Positions 6,595 through 15,112 of a stretch of DNA of 23,527 bases are shown here, in pieces; positions within the stretch are counted from its first letter, which is position 1, and each line of letters starts with the position of its first letter. The translations under genes were made by a program, and so were the position numbers. Under the pieces are notes generated by a model, which was not told the origin of the DNA, did no database searches, and saw nothing but the letters and a program-made list of their open reading frames with translations. This DNA is from a virus, in IMG/VR virus record IMGVR_UViG_3300032288_002821, positions 1 to 23,527 of that record. One strand, given 5' to 3'.

Positions 6595-6890
6595 CAGCGG
6601 ATCGCTAGCTTGATCGTCTTCACGTCCTGTTGCAGCTCGCCGGCGGTACGCTCAAGCGAGATCAACCGGCCCTCCATGCGGGCTTGCGAGGCTTGCAGCT
6701 CGTCCAGCTTCGCCGCGATGCTGGCGTCAACCGGCGCCGCAACCGGCGTAGCCTGCGCGGTCTGCGTCTCCATGACCGCGTCGATCACGTTGTCGCCCAC
6801 GATGACGCCGCCACCTCCGGCTAGCAGGTACCACAGAGGAACGGGGATAAGCCGGTCTGTCCACTTGGACTGACCATCAGAGCTAGCCAT
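6594..6890 (-). CDS. Small membrane protein with C-terminal coiled coil
   Basis: This 98-residue protein has one hydrophobic segment at about 14-32 (LIPVPLWYLLAGGGGVIVG), a short linker and a charged coiled coil at 55-95 (SIAAKLDELQASQARMEGRL). The layout, an N-terminal anchor followed by a helical rod, is that of an inner-membrane spanin or of an accessory lysis protein. The ATG has GGAGG four bases upstream. A 53-base gap with a weak inverted repeat separates it from the hub-like gene, so it begins the lysis cassette. A matching outer-membrane lipoprotein is not visible, so the spanin idea remains weak. A holin with one span is the alternative. Confidence 0.6.
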   Translation of the reverse strand: MASSDGQSKWTDRLIPVPLWYLLAGGGGVIVGDNVIDAVMETQTAQATPVAAPVDASIAAKLDELQASQARMEGRLISLERTAGELQQDVKTIKLAIR

Positions 6891-6943
6891 GTGGCCTCCG
6901 ACGACTGCCCAAGTAGTACCACGAGAACGCCGGATCTCGCTAG

Positions 6944-8518
6944 CTATGCGTGCGACGTCACGCGCAGACTAACGATCAACCCGTGATCCTCAGTCCACCG
7001 GATCGACTGCACCAGAGCGACGTCCTTTGAGAACCCGACGTCGGCATCCGTGAGGCTCACCACGTCGCCGCGGCGAATGCTGCCGTACCTGGGTGGGAGC
7101 GCGTATTGCACGGTGCGCGATGGGAGCGCGTACCGTCGCGACCTCCACGCCACCACGCGCGCCGCCGTCGCGTCGTCGCTAATGATGCCGCTTTCATAGT
7201 CGAGCACGACGCGTCCGAACTGCCCGTAGCTGCGCCGCAGAGTAGCATCCGACCACAGGTTCTTAGCGTCAACCGGCGCACCATCGTACCGCAGCGACGT
7301 CGCGTATTCGTCGGTCAACGGGTTGACCCGGTAGCGGAATGAGCCAGCGTTTGCTACCTCGCTGCGTCCCTCGTAAGACACGCGCGAGACGCGGGTAACG
7401 TCCGTCTCGACCGACGTGTCGACGTCCCATGTGGCGTCCTGCGCCGTCGCCGTCCACGGCCATACCTGCGGGTAGACGCCACGCGGGCCGCTCACCATGG
7501 ACACCGGCAGCACCTCGAGGACCGAATGCAGGAGCCAATCCGACAGGCTCACCGGCTCGTCGATGTAGGTGTCGATCCGGAAGTCATCCAGCGCAGGCAG
7601 CGCCGTAAGCAGGCTTTGGTAGTCCACCCGCACGCGGCTTCGCTCGAGCGCGTATTGCAGCAGCGCCCCGGCATTCCGCACGCCCGTAAGGCCGCCGCCG
7701 TTGTCCCACACGATCGCGACGTTCTGACTTGCCGTGAACAGAGAGGCACCGACGACATGCTCCGCGACCGCGATCCGCCTGCCGTTGACCGTGACGTGTT
7801 CGATGTTCGCAACTTGCGTGTTCCCTGCCTCGTCGCGCAGCGTGACCGTCGATGCTTCGACCTGGTGTCCCGCGACGGCCCACACGGCATAGACCACAGG
7901 TCCAGCGACGACGTAGACATACAGCAGGAACGTCGGGCTACCTGCCGTGACGCCTGCGCCCGGCGTGCCGACCACGAACGGGAACACGCGCCCGTTGACC
8001 TCGTCTGCGGATGGCGTGGCTACCGGCTTGATGACGCCGGCCTCGTCCCATTCGGCGCGGCTGAACGTCACCAGCTCGTCGGGGAACGTGCCCGTGTCGT
8101 CCAACACGTTCTCCTCAAGGGAGAGCGTCACCGGTTCGTCATCGCCTCCGTACTCCGGGTCAACGAACGTCCCGACCATCACGGTACGCCGTTGCTCCCA
8201 CGTCCCGCCGACGTAGACTTGCGCCAGCTCGCCGCGCACTCCATCGAGCATGTAGCCGCGGCTAACGAGCTGCCCGACGTTGAACGGGAACATGAGCGCG
8301 AGCGCGACCGACGCCCGCGGCGCGTCCGTCACCCACAGGTCGATCGCCTCCTCGACGTCCGGTACCTCAAGCATTCCCGGCACGACGGCGACAATCTGCG
8401 AGCCTACCTGTAGATCCCACGATTCCGTGCCCATGTAGTACGTCGTCCCGGCGTACTCGAAGACCAGCACCCACCGCCATCCGGCGGCGAGCTGTTCAGC
8501 GGTCCACCGGTCGCTCAC
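6944..8518 (-). CDS. Tail tip / baseplate hub-like protein
   Basis: This 524-residue protein lies two genes below the tape measure and is coupled to the gene above by GTGA. The N-terminal 150 residues form a beta-rich region with TTYYMGTESWDLQVG and DAPRASVALALMFPFNVGQLV. The middle has ADEVNGRVFPFVVG and LRDEAGNTQVANIEHVTVNG. The C-terminal part (SYGQFGRVVLDYESGIISDD, then YGSIRRGDVVSLTDADVGFS) resembles the last beta domain of phage hub proteins. It is probably a virion component connecting tube and fibres. I see no lysozyme or peptidase motif in it. The exact name (hub, distal tail or tip) cannot be settled without structure comparison. Confidence 0.6.
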   Translation of the reverse strand: MSDRWTAEQLAAGWRWVLVFEYAGTTYYMGTESWDLQVGSQIVAVVPGMLEVPDVEEAIDLWVTDAPRASVALALMFPFNVGQLVSRGYMLDGVRGELAQVYVGGTWEQRRTVMVGTFVDPEYGGDDEPVTLSLEENVLDDTGTFPDELVTFSRAEWDEAGVIKPVATPSADEVNGRVFPFVVGTPGAGVTAGSPTFLLYVYVVAGPVVYAVWAVAGHQVEASTVTLRDEAGNTQVANIEHVTVNGRRIAVAEHVVGASLFTASQNVAIVWDNGGGLTGVRNAGALLQYALERSRVRVDYQSLLTALPALDDFRIDTYIDEPVSLSDWLLHSVLEVLPVSMVSGPRGVYPQVWPWTATAQDATWDVDTSVETDVTRVSRVSYEGRSEVANAGSFRYRVNPLTDEYATSLRYDGAPVDAKNLWSDATLRRSYGQFGRVVLDYESGIISDDATAARVVAWRSRRYALPSRTVQYALPPRYGSIRRGDVVSLTDADVGFSKDVALVQSIRWTEDHGLIVSLRVTSHA

Positions 8519-11500
8519 AGCTCCTCCTCGATCAGAATGGAGGACGTCCGCACGACCTCGCCGCGGCGGTCCTCGCCGGCGTATTCGTCGCCCTGGACGG
8601 TCTCAATCGAGACGTCGGAGACGATGCGCCCGTAGAGCATGTGGTCGCGGTGAACGATCATGTAGTTGGTCCCCGCCGCCTGGGGCTCAATCCACGGCAG
8701 ATACACGACCGGCAGCTCCGGGCCTCGCGTCATCTCCACGATCCCGCGCATGAGCGCCGGGCCGTCGACCGCAGCCGCCAGAGGCGTCCCGCCGGCGGTG
8801 TTCGTGTTCGTGATGTAGTCGGGCAGGCTAGTCGCGCTCTGGTCGCGCTCAAGCTGAGACTGATCCACGCCGTCCGTCCATCCGAACTCGACCGTGCGGC
8901 GCGTCCTGCCCTCGTTGCGCGCGGTGCGCGTGCCGTCTCGCGCCGTCGTGAGCGTCGTGTTGGGCGAGCTGCGAACCTGCCGGCCCCAGGAGTACCGGTG
9001 CCCGAACGCGACGATCGGTCCAAGGATGATCGCGCCGGCCTCGTAGTAGAGGTTGACGTGATCGCGTACCGTCTGCGACGGGATGGTCAACCGGTACTTG
9101 CTGGCAAACGGATCGGCGTTGAACACCAAGCACGCGTTCCGGCTCGCGATGGATGCGATGCCCGACACCGGGCCGCCGGGGTCCACGTCCACCTCTAGGC
9201 GTAGCAGCCTCGTCTTAGTAGCGGCGACAGGGTCGGCCCATGCACCCTCGGAGCTGGCGGTGATCGATCCTCCGGATCCGTCGAGGATGATCATGTCGCC
9301 TTCCAAGGCGTTGACCGGGTACCAGTAGGCCGCAGCCGTGCTGCCAGAGCGCGGGCGAACCGTCGAGCCGGCACGCGAGTAGCTCATGCCGCTCTGACCG
9401 ATCGTGCTGTCCCACGTTCCAATCACGGTCCACACGCCGGATACCTGCTTCTCCAAGGTCGCTTGAGCGAACGAGGCGTTGCCGATGTAGAGGCCCATGA
9501 GCGGCGAGAGCATCGGTTCCGAAACCGCAGGATCAAACGTCAAGTCCCAAACGATCACGTTCGGATCCGACTGCGTGCGCCACGTCCTGTCGGGCGACGG
9601 GCTCCGGCGGATGTCGATGTTCTCGATCCCGTAGCGGTAGCTAGCCGAGACGTTCCAGGTATCCCCGACCAGCGTTGGTCCGCCTACTGCACGGATGCTG
9701 ATCAAGTCGTTCAGAAGCCGGTAGCGCGTCGAGAACGTCTGCGGCTTGAGGTTCGACGGGTAACTGACGCCATGCGCCTTCGTGAGCGACCGCGAGACAT
9801 AGGCCGCCACCAGGTACCACGTCGAGGTCGACAAGCCGGCCTGCCCGAACGTCACTACCTGGCGAGCGCCGGCCGCAGCCACGCGCGGCGTCAAAGCGCG
9901 GTTGGAGACGTTCAGATCGCGGAACCATGCACGCCGGTTTGCGACTGCGCCTCGCGTGTCGGTCTGCCACAGCGTAGCCACGGCGCCGGTCCCTGTCTGC
10001 GTGACGTAGACGCGGAACTGCCAGCCCGTCGAGGGGACCGTCAGCGTGGCCCAAACGGTACCGCTTACAGCGTCAACGACCTCCACTTGAGTCGTGCTGA
10101 TGGCGCGGATCGTGAGCGCATATTCATTGACCGCATCTGCGACGATCAACGAAGCCGCGCCGGTGTTTCCGAGCTGGGCGTCCACGATCGCGCAGAGCGT
10201 GTAGTCCGTAGCGACCGCAGGACCGATCAAGTAGTTGTAGAACTGCGACTCCCCGGCGGCGGTCTGCACGACCAGACCTCCGGTAGAGTTGATCGAGATC
10301 ACCGGCGTACCGACCACGGACGCAGTCCACCCGGCAGCGTCGGGGAACTGGGAGCCGAACCAAGATACTTGCGACCCGATGGTCGCGCCGTTGAACGCGG
10401 CATCCTCCGGCGGCGTGTGCGTGTGGTACCCGCCGAACTGCCACCGCGCCATCTGATCGACGCGAGCACCGGTCGACATGGTCCCGAACAGGTTTAGCGT
10501 GTTCTCCACGATCGCCGCAGACGTCTCCTGCGGGCGCCCGGCGTTGTCGCCAAGCATAAACGACGAGGAGGTCAGCGAGGCACCGTCGATCGTTGCGCGC
10601 GTCCACGTCTCTCCGTCAATGCTGCTCTCAAGCATGACGCCGTCCGTCGTGTTCGTGATGCACCATGCCGTCCCGGCCTCGTCAACAACAAGCGCGAGCT
10701 GCGTCGTGCTGCCCAGCTCTCCGTTGGCATTCAGCGTCCCCGGCGCGCCGTTGTTTAGCGTCTGAGTCGGAGCGGACGAGAGCGCCGTAAAGGCGGACCC
10801 GAGCGTGATGGAGAGCGCCTGCGAATCGGCACCCCACGTCGCGAAGTCCGACCCGCAGTAGGCAACCATGAAGCCCGACGTCCCGAACGGCACGACGTCG
10901 TGAACGCCGCCGGCCTGCGGACCCGACGCGGCGTTGGAGACGAACGCGAACGACGCCCCGCCGTCGTTGCTGGCGTACTGCAACAGAGAATCCCTAGGCG
11001 TCGATCCGTTGAACCGGCGAGCAATCACTAGCAGAACTTGACCGGCGTTGTACGCTGCCCGGATGCGCCGGTAGGTCGCGGAGATACCTACGATGCTGGA
11101 ACTGAGGTCGTTCTCAAGCACGCGCTCGGCGTTGAGCGTCCACGTTCCGCCGTCGTTGGTCGAAACGTAGAGGCTCAAGTTGTGCTTCGTCGTGCTGCCC
11201 TCGGTGTAGTCGTTGAACACCAGCATCCCGATCTTATTGTCGGGCAACAGGAACAAGCACGCCTGCAAGTTCGGTACGGCGATGATGCTGGAGGCAAGCG
11301 TGATGGACGAGGTCGCGCCGGCGAGCGTCAGACGATGCACGCGCAGTCGTCCACCTAGTCCGGACTGCTCTCGGTTCACGACCAGCACCGTACCCGCAGG
11401 CGTCGTGATGGCATCCGAGCGCGTAGCCGGGTTCGTTGCGACTGCGGCCCATCCGGCAAGCGGCGCAAAGCCGGCGATAGTCGCGTAGCCGTTTGCGCCG

Positions 11501-11802
11501 TAGTAGTCGGCGGTTCCGGTCGGACGCCAGGTGAACCCGCCGGCGTTGATCTCCCCTCCTGCGTATTCGCCGGGGGAGCCTGCCCGGTTGGTCCGAATGT
11601 CCACCGCATTCGCTGGCGTCGTTCCCGTCGCTGCGCGGCTCTCGATCTCCATCGCACCGGTTTGCCCCGTCCTAGTCGGGACGCCACCCGTTGCGCCGTC
11701 CTGCCCGTAGGACGAGAGAGTCGGATCGATCCGCGTGTGCTGGATGCGCGACGAGGGGATCAGAATCCCCCGGAAGGCTTCCACATTCTTGCGGCTGCTC
11801 AT
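8515..11802 (-). CDS. Large tail protein with BNR-like propeller and jelly-roll regions
   Basis: This 1095-residue protein directly follows the tape measure. The start is ATG at 11802, with GGAGGGG about seven bases upstream; a longer frame from 11943 would run inside the tape measure and has an Arg/Ser-rich, non-protein-like extension. Asp-box-like motifs appear at 214-221 (STNDGGTW), 278-285 (SNDGGASF) and 394-400 (SIDGETW), as in sialidase-type BNR propellers. Residues about 493-618 look like a concanavalin/LamG-type beta sandwich. The C-terminal 300 residues are beta-rich, ending near VSIETVQGDEYAG. The protein is probably a tail-tip or side-fibre component that binds surface glycans. Sialidase catalytic residues (FRIP Arg triad) could not be identified, so binding is more likely than cleavage. 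It couples to the next gene through GTGA. Confidence 0.65.
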   Translation of the reverse strand: MSSRKNVEAFRGILIPSSRIQHTRIDPTLSSYGQDGATGGVPTRTGQTGAMEIESRAATGTTPANAVDIRTNRAGSPGEYAGGEINAGGFTWRPTGTADYYGANGYATIAGFAPLAGWAAVATNPATRSDAITTPAGTVLVVNREQSGLGGRLRVHRLTLAGATSSITLASSIIAVPNLQACLFLLPDNKIGMLVFNDYTEGSTTKHNLSLYVSTNDGGTWTLNAERVLENDLSSSIVGISATYRRIRAAYNAGQVLLVIARRFNGSTPRDSLLQYASNDGGASFAFVSNAASGPQAGGVHDVVPFGTSGFMVAYCGSDFATWGADSQALSITLGSAFTALSSAPTQTLNNGAPGTLNANGELGSTTQLALVVDEAGTAWCITNTTDGVMLESSIDGETWTRATIDGASLTSSSFMLGDNAGRPQETSAAIVENTLNLFGTMSTGARVDQMARWQFGGYHTHTPPEDAAFNGATIGSQVSWFGSQFPDAAGWTASVVGTPVISINSTGGLVVQTAAGESQFYNYLIGPAVATDYTLCAIVDAQLGNTGAASLIVADAVNEYALTIRAISTTQVEVVDAVSGTVWATLTVPSTGWQFRVYVTQTGTGAVATLWQTDTRGAVANRRAWFRDLNVSNRALTPRVAAAGARQVVTFGQAGLSTSTWYLVAAYVSRSLTKAHGVSYPSNLKPQTFSTRYRLLNDLISIRAVGGPTLVGDTWNVSASYRYGIENIDIRRSPSPDRTWRTQSDPNVIVWDLTFDPAVSEPMLSPLMGLYIGNASFAQATLEKQVSGVWTVIGTWDSTIGQSGMSYSRAGSTVRPRSGSTAAAYWYPVNALEGDMIILDGSGGSITASSEGAWADPVAATKTRLLRLEVDVDPGGPVSGIASIASRNACLVFNADPFASKYRLTIPSQTVRDHVNLYYEAGAIILGPIVAFGHRYSWGRQVRSSPNTTLTTARDGTRTARNEGRTRRTVEFGWTDGVDQSQLERDQSATSLPDYITNTNTAGGTPLAAAVDGPALMRGIVEMTRGPELPVVYLPWIEPQAAGTNYMIVHRDHMLYGRIVSDVSIETVQGDEYAGEDRRGEVVRTSSILIEEEL

Positions 11803-11803
11803 C

Positions 11804-13873
11804 TCATCCCCTCCGCTGGCCGGCACGGGGTCCAGCCCCCAGCGCACGCCCCAAGGTACCACGGGTGCGCAGCTCGTCACGGACGAAGTAATCGAATGCC
11901 TTGTGCTTGTAGACGATCTGCACCGCGGTTCCCTGCGAGGCAACGCCCTGCCCGGCGTTCAACCGTTCGATGTTCGCGTCTCCGAGCGTCTGACGCGCCA
12001 CCGGGTTTAGCACCGCCTCACCGGAGCGAAGCCGCGCGACCATCTCGTCCGGTGCGCCCACGACGCCACCGGCATGGAACGCCGGCTGCTGCGATGCGAT
12101 GGCGGCGATCTGCACGGCACCGGCTGCGGCGGCGAGACCCGCTGCAAACAGGTTTGGAGCCGGAGGGGTCGCAAGCGCGTTTGCGGCTGCGAGCGCAACA
12201 GCAGCGGTCGCCTGCGCCAGCTTCAGCGCCTTGTCGACCATAAACGCCTTCATGGCGGCGGACCTCTCGTCGCGCACACGCTGTTCCGCGTTCAGCTTCG
12301 CAGCGCGGCTAGCATCTTCGTCCAGGCTGTCGCGGGCCTCGACGGCGGCTTGATAGTCCGACGTCTGCTGATCCAGGTAGAGCGAGCTGGCCTGCGTGAT
12401 GATCTCTGCGGTCTGCTGCGCGTTCGCGATCATGTTCGCGGCACGCTCTGCCGCTGCGGCCTTCTCGGCTTCGAGGTTCTTCAGCCGGAGCGCGTCCAGC
12501 TCGCCATACATCGCCGTCTCGGCGTCGATGATCTGCGCGTTCGTAGCTTCCGCGATCGCGGCGCGAGCCTGCCCATCCTCCCCGGCCTGGGCGATCAACG
12601 CGGCGCCAGCCTCGCGGATACCGCGGACGCGCTCCTCGTATCCAAGCCGGATCTTCTCCTCGTCGTTCGCGGCGGAAACGGCGGCGGCTGCGCTGGACTT
12701 GCGCGCGGCCTCCTGCGCCGACTCAACCGCGTTTGCGGCCTTCTCCGCTGCGGCGGCTGCGGCCTTCTGCGCTTCCGTCTCAGCTTTCAGCTGCGCGGCG
12801 CGCTCCTTCTCCGCGTCCGTTGCGGCCTTGGTCGCAGCTTCGCCGGCCTGCTTCGCCTGAGCTGACGCAATCTCCAAGTCGCGAGCGCGCTTTGTCGCAG
12901 CAGCAGCAGCGGAGATAGCCGCCGCGCGGCCTTGCTCCGCTTCCGTGTTGTCCTTCGTTACTCCGAGCATGTCCGTGCTAGTGCGGATGCCGGAGGCGAT
13001 GGACGCTTCAAGTGCGTCAAAGTCGGGTAGTGCAGCCTTCGCGCGAGCAGCCAACGCGCGAATCGAGTCTGCGGTCGAATCGCTGATCAGTCCGAACGAC
13101 GACAACGCGTCGGCAGCGTAGGACAACGACTCCGGCAGGATGCCGAACGGCACCAGCAGCTTGACGACCATCGTGGCAAGGCTTGCGATCGAACCAATCA
13201 CAAGCTGCGTCGTCGCTTCCGTCTCGCGCGCTGCGCGGCTCTCCTCGTTGAGCTTCGCGATGAATGTCCCGAGCCTGTCTGCTGCGGCCTGCCGGATGCC
13301 CATCTCCTGCGCGGTAGCTTCGGATAGCTGACCGGTTGCAACCGCAAGTGCGATCGATGCTTCCTCGGCGCGGCGGTTCTCATTCGCGACGTATTCGTTG
13401 GCCGCAGCGGCAATCCTCGCCAGCTCTGCCTCGCGCGCAAGTTCCGCGTTCATCGCCATGAAGGCCGCACCAGCCGCCACAGCCGCGACCGCAAGCGGGC
13501 CTAGCGCCGCCGTGCTGAGACCGAGCGTGCCCGCGGCGACCTCTCCCACGTCGGCCAGGTCCGCGACGTTTCGCGCCACGTCCGCGACGGGTCCACCGAG
13601 CATACCGAGCGCACCGGCCAGCTTGCCCGAGTCGCGCCCGACGACGCCGAACGTGTCGCCTAGTTCCTTCGCCTTGTCGACGGCAGGCTGCATCGCCCGC
13701 GCCTGCGCCTTCGCAAGCTGCTTCGTGGCCTTCTCGTTCGCCTTGATCGTCTTCTCAAGCGCGGCCATCATGGCCAACGCTTCCTTCTGCATGTCCTTTG
13801 GCAGAGTCGCGAGCTGCTGACGCAAGCCACCGAGCTCGGCGGTGATCTCAATAGGTACGGCTTCCGTCGCCAT
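11804..13873 (-). CDS. Tape measure protein
   Basis: This 689-residue protein sets tail length and is carried inside the tube. It is Ala-rich with long coiled coils (about 20-75 and 310-420, many KAA/EAA repeats), hydrophobic segments near 120-142 and 220-245, and an Ala-rich hydrophobic region near 545-600. Near the C-terminus AFHAGGVVGAPDEMV followed by RLRSGEAVLNP is a motif common at the ends of phage tape measures. Two ATGs are adjacent; AGGAGG lies only two bases from the first (13876) but five from the second, so I start at 13873, giving a TGATG junction with the upstream gene. By the usual rule of about 0.15 nm per residue the tail would be near 100 nm, an estimate only. Confidence 0.85.
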   Translation of the reverse strand: MATEAVPIEITAELGGLRQQLATLPKDMQKEALAMMAALEKTIKANEKATKQLAKAQARAMQPAVDKAKELGDTFGVVGRDSGKLAGALGMLGGPVADVARNVADLADVGEVAAGTLGLSTAALGPLAVAAVAAGAAFMAMNAELAREAELARIAAAANEYVANENRRAEEASIALAVATGQLSEATAQEMGIRQAAADRLGTFIAKLNEESRAARETEATTQLVIGSIASLATMVVKLLVPFGILPESLSYAADALSSFGLISDSTADSIRALAARAKAALPDFDALEASIASGIRTSTDMLGVTKDNTEAEQGRAAAISAAAAATKRARDLEIASAQAKQAGEAATKAATDAEKERAAQLKAETEAQKAAAAAAEKAANAVESAQEAARKSSAAAAVSAANDEEKIRLGYEERVRGIREAGAALIAQAGEDGQARAAIAEATNAQIIDAETAMYGELDALRLKNLEAEKAAAAERAANMIANAQQTAEIITQASSLYLDQQTSDYQAAVEARDSLDEDASRAAKLNAEQRVRDERSAAMKAFMVDKALKLAQATAAVALAAANALATPPAPNLFAAGLAAAAGAVQIAAIASQQPAFHAGGVVGAPDEMVARLRSGEAVLNPVARQTLGDANIERLNAGQGVASQGTAVQIVYKHKAFDYFVRDELRTRGTLGRALGAGPRAGQRRG

Positions 13874-14472
13874 CATGCCCTCCTAGCGGTGCGGCTGAGC
13901 GCCTGCGCGAGATGCGGGGCACGCTCGCGAACGTACTTGCGGAGCGGCTTGTTCACCAACTCCTGCCACAAGTTGCGCCCGTCGCTCCGGCGCGGATTCA
14001 GCCGGTACGCACGCACGTTCGTAGGACGTCCCGCCTTGCGCTCATGCGCGGTCGTCAACGCCGGGAGAACGCCGGTACGGCGGTACTCGCTCATGATCTG
14101 CGAGTACGTCGCGTCGTCCACGGTGCCCTTGAACGTCGCCATAGCCGCGGTCCCGTCGCCGCGCGCCTTGGTCACTAGGCTAGTGGGGCCTGCCCGCTTG
14201 ACGAAGTACGCCGAACGGTCCTGCGCGATGACGCGACCCTTTACCTGGTCGGGCGTCAACCGGATCTCCCAGTCAAGCTGACCGGTGGATCCATCGCGTC
14301 GGTAGACCTGCTCGTACCACTCAGCGGATGCGCGGTCGTTGATCGTCTTCACAATGTGCTCGATCTCGTCCACGACGGCGGCGTGGGAGTTCCGCACGAT
14401 CGCCTCCAGCTTCTTCTGAAGCTGCGTCCCGATCTTGGCCGTGGCGCGGCCTGCGCGGATGGTGATCGCCAT
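13873..14472 (-). CDS. HK97 gp10-like neck/tail completion protein (tentative)
   Basis: This 199-residue basic protein sits between the tail chaperones and the tape measure. It has an N-terminal helix (GTQLQKKLEAIVRNSHAAV), a middle segment STGQLDWEIRLTP, then VKGRVIAQDRSAYFVKR, and a helical C-terminus (LVNKPLRKYVRERAPHLAQAL). This order resembles gp10-like head-tail proteins (helix, TGxL strand, YAxxVE strand, C-terminal helix). A gene of that type is normally found between connector and tail terminator, so its place here is unusual. Its ATG at 14472 directly follows the stop codon of the GT frame, and its stop overlaps the tape measure start. The assignment is moderate; a tail-assembly factor is the main alternative. 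Confidence 0.5.
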   Translation of the reverse strand: MAITIRAGRATAKIGTQLQKKLEAIVRNSHAAVVDEIEHIVKTINDRASAEWYEQVYRRDGSTGQLDWEIRLTPDQVKGRVIAQDRSAYFVKRAGPTSLVTKARGDGTAAMATFKGTVDDATYSQIMSEYRRTGVLPALTTAHERKAGRPTNVRAYRLNPRRSDGRNLWQELVNKPLRKYVRERAPHLAQALSRTARRA

Positions 14473-15011
14473 CTAGAACCCCCAGAAGGCCGCGGCCTCC
14501 GGGGAGAACTTACCACTATTCGCAGCCTTCCGCGCGGGCTTAGGCTTCGTCAGCTCGGCGCGAACGCGATGCCACGCCAGCACGCGTTCCTGCGTCTCGA
14601 CGTCCCATCGGTAGAACGCGTCGGGGTCTCCGCAGTACGTTAGCCCCAGCTCGACCGCCAGATAGTCTAGCCCGCCGTCTGGGGATCGGAAAAACCCGCG
14701 GCGCGCGAGACGCCCTCCTCGGTCGGGCCGCCCGTCAGCAGGCGCAACGCCTCGCCCGCAGCCTCGTAGATCTGCTCCTCCGGGATGCCCAGCGCCATCA
14801 GCTCGTCAAAGATCGCGCCGCCCCAGGCGCACGCGTCATAGCCAGAACCGGCGAGCGTAGCCTTGAGAGGCTTCCCGCCCCAGCACGCGCCCAGCGCCGC
14901 GACCAGACCGCGAAGCGCGTTCTTCTGCATCGCGAGACCCACGTCACGCGCGAGCATGTACCCGTTCGGCTTCTTGAGCTGGATCTCGTAGTTACCGAGC
15001 TTGACGACCAC
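14473..15011 (-). CDS. Tail assembly chaperone GT, -1 frameshift fusion
   Basis: Read through the GGGTTTT slippery site, the G protein is extended to 179 residues. The first 107 residues come from the G frame (15011 to 14691). After a -1 slip the frame continues for 72 residues from 14691 to a TAG at 14475-14473. The extension begins FRSPDGGLDYLAVELGLTYC and carries WDVETQERVLAWHRVRAE, a helical segment like the T domains of lambda-type phages. It has no start codon of its own, and it fills the gap exactly up to the next gene's ATG. In known phages GT binds tape measure and tube protein and is absent from the virion. Feature coordinates show the span; the true CDS is a join with one base read twice. 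Confidence 0.8.
14667..15011 (-). CDS. Tail assembly chaperone G
   Basis: This is the unshifted 114-residue product. It begins at a GTG (15011) with GGAGG four to five bases upstream. The protein is helical and soluble in appearance, starting VVVKLGNYEIQLKKPNGYML and ending FSDPQTAG. It sits between tail tube and tape measure genes, the conserved place of tail chaperones in long-tailed phages, and in such phages it is made in excess over the GT fusion. There is no clear sequence family I can name; the identification rests on order and on the overlapping -1 frame extension. Confidence 0.8.
   Translation of the reverse strand: MVVKLGNYEIQLKKPNGYMLARDVGLAMQKNALRGLVAALGACWGGKPLKATLAGSGYDACAWGGAIFDELMALGIPEEQIYEAAGEALRLLTGGPTEEGVSRAAGFSDPQTAG
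14691..14697 (-). other. Programmed -1 ribosomal frameshift site GGGTTTT
   Basis: On the minus strand the G frame reads GCG GGT TTT TCC. The heptamer GGGTTTT fits X-XXY-YYZ, so both tRNAs can re-pair as GGG TTT after a one-base backward slip. The -1 frame is then open for 72 codons, while the zero frame stops at 14667-14669. Confidence 0.82.
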
Positions 15012-15027
15012 TAAACCTCCAAAGGCA

Positions 15028-15059
15028 AACGCCTACCGAGTCGTAACCCGGCAGGCGTT
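15028..15059 (-). promoter_or_regulatory. Strong hairpin between tube and chaperone genes
   Basis: On the minus strand AACGCCTGCCG pairs with CGGTAGGCGTT (11 pairs, one G-T) around a ten-base loop, followed by TGCCTTTGG and then the GGAGG of gene G. The T-tract is poor, so it may be a partial terminator, an attenuator or an RNA-processing/stability element that lowers chaperone expression relative to the tube protein. Confidence 0.6.
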
Positions 15060-15112
15060 GCATAGCCGCAGCGAGGAGAGCGTGCCTTAGCAGAGGCCCG
15101 CCGCGGGCGTCA

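Noticed and set aside
9463-10497. A 344-codon plus-strand frame antisense to the large tail protein
   Set aside because: Arg-rich shadow created by high GC; no family signal.
11803-11943. Longer start of the 1095-residue tail protein
   Set aside because: The extension lies inside the tape measure gene, is Arg/Ser-rich, and the ATG at 11802 has GGAGGGG at good spacing.
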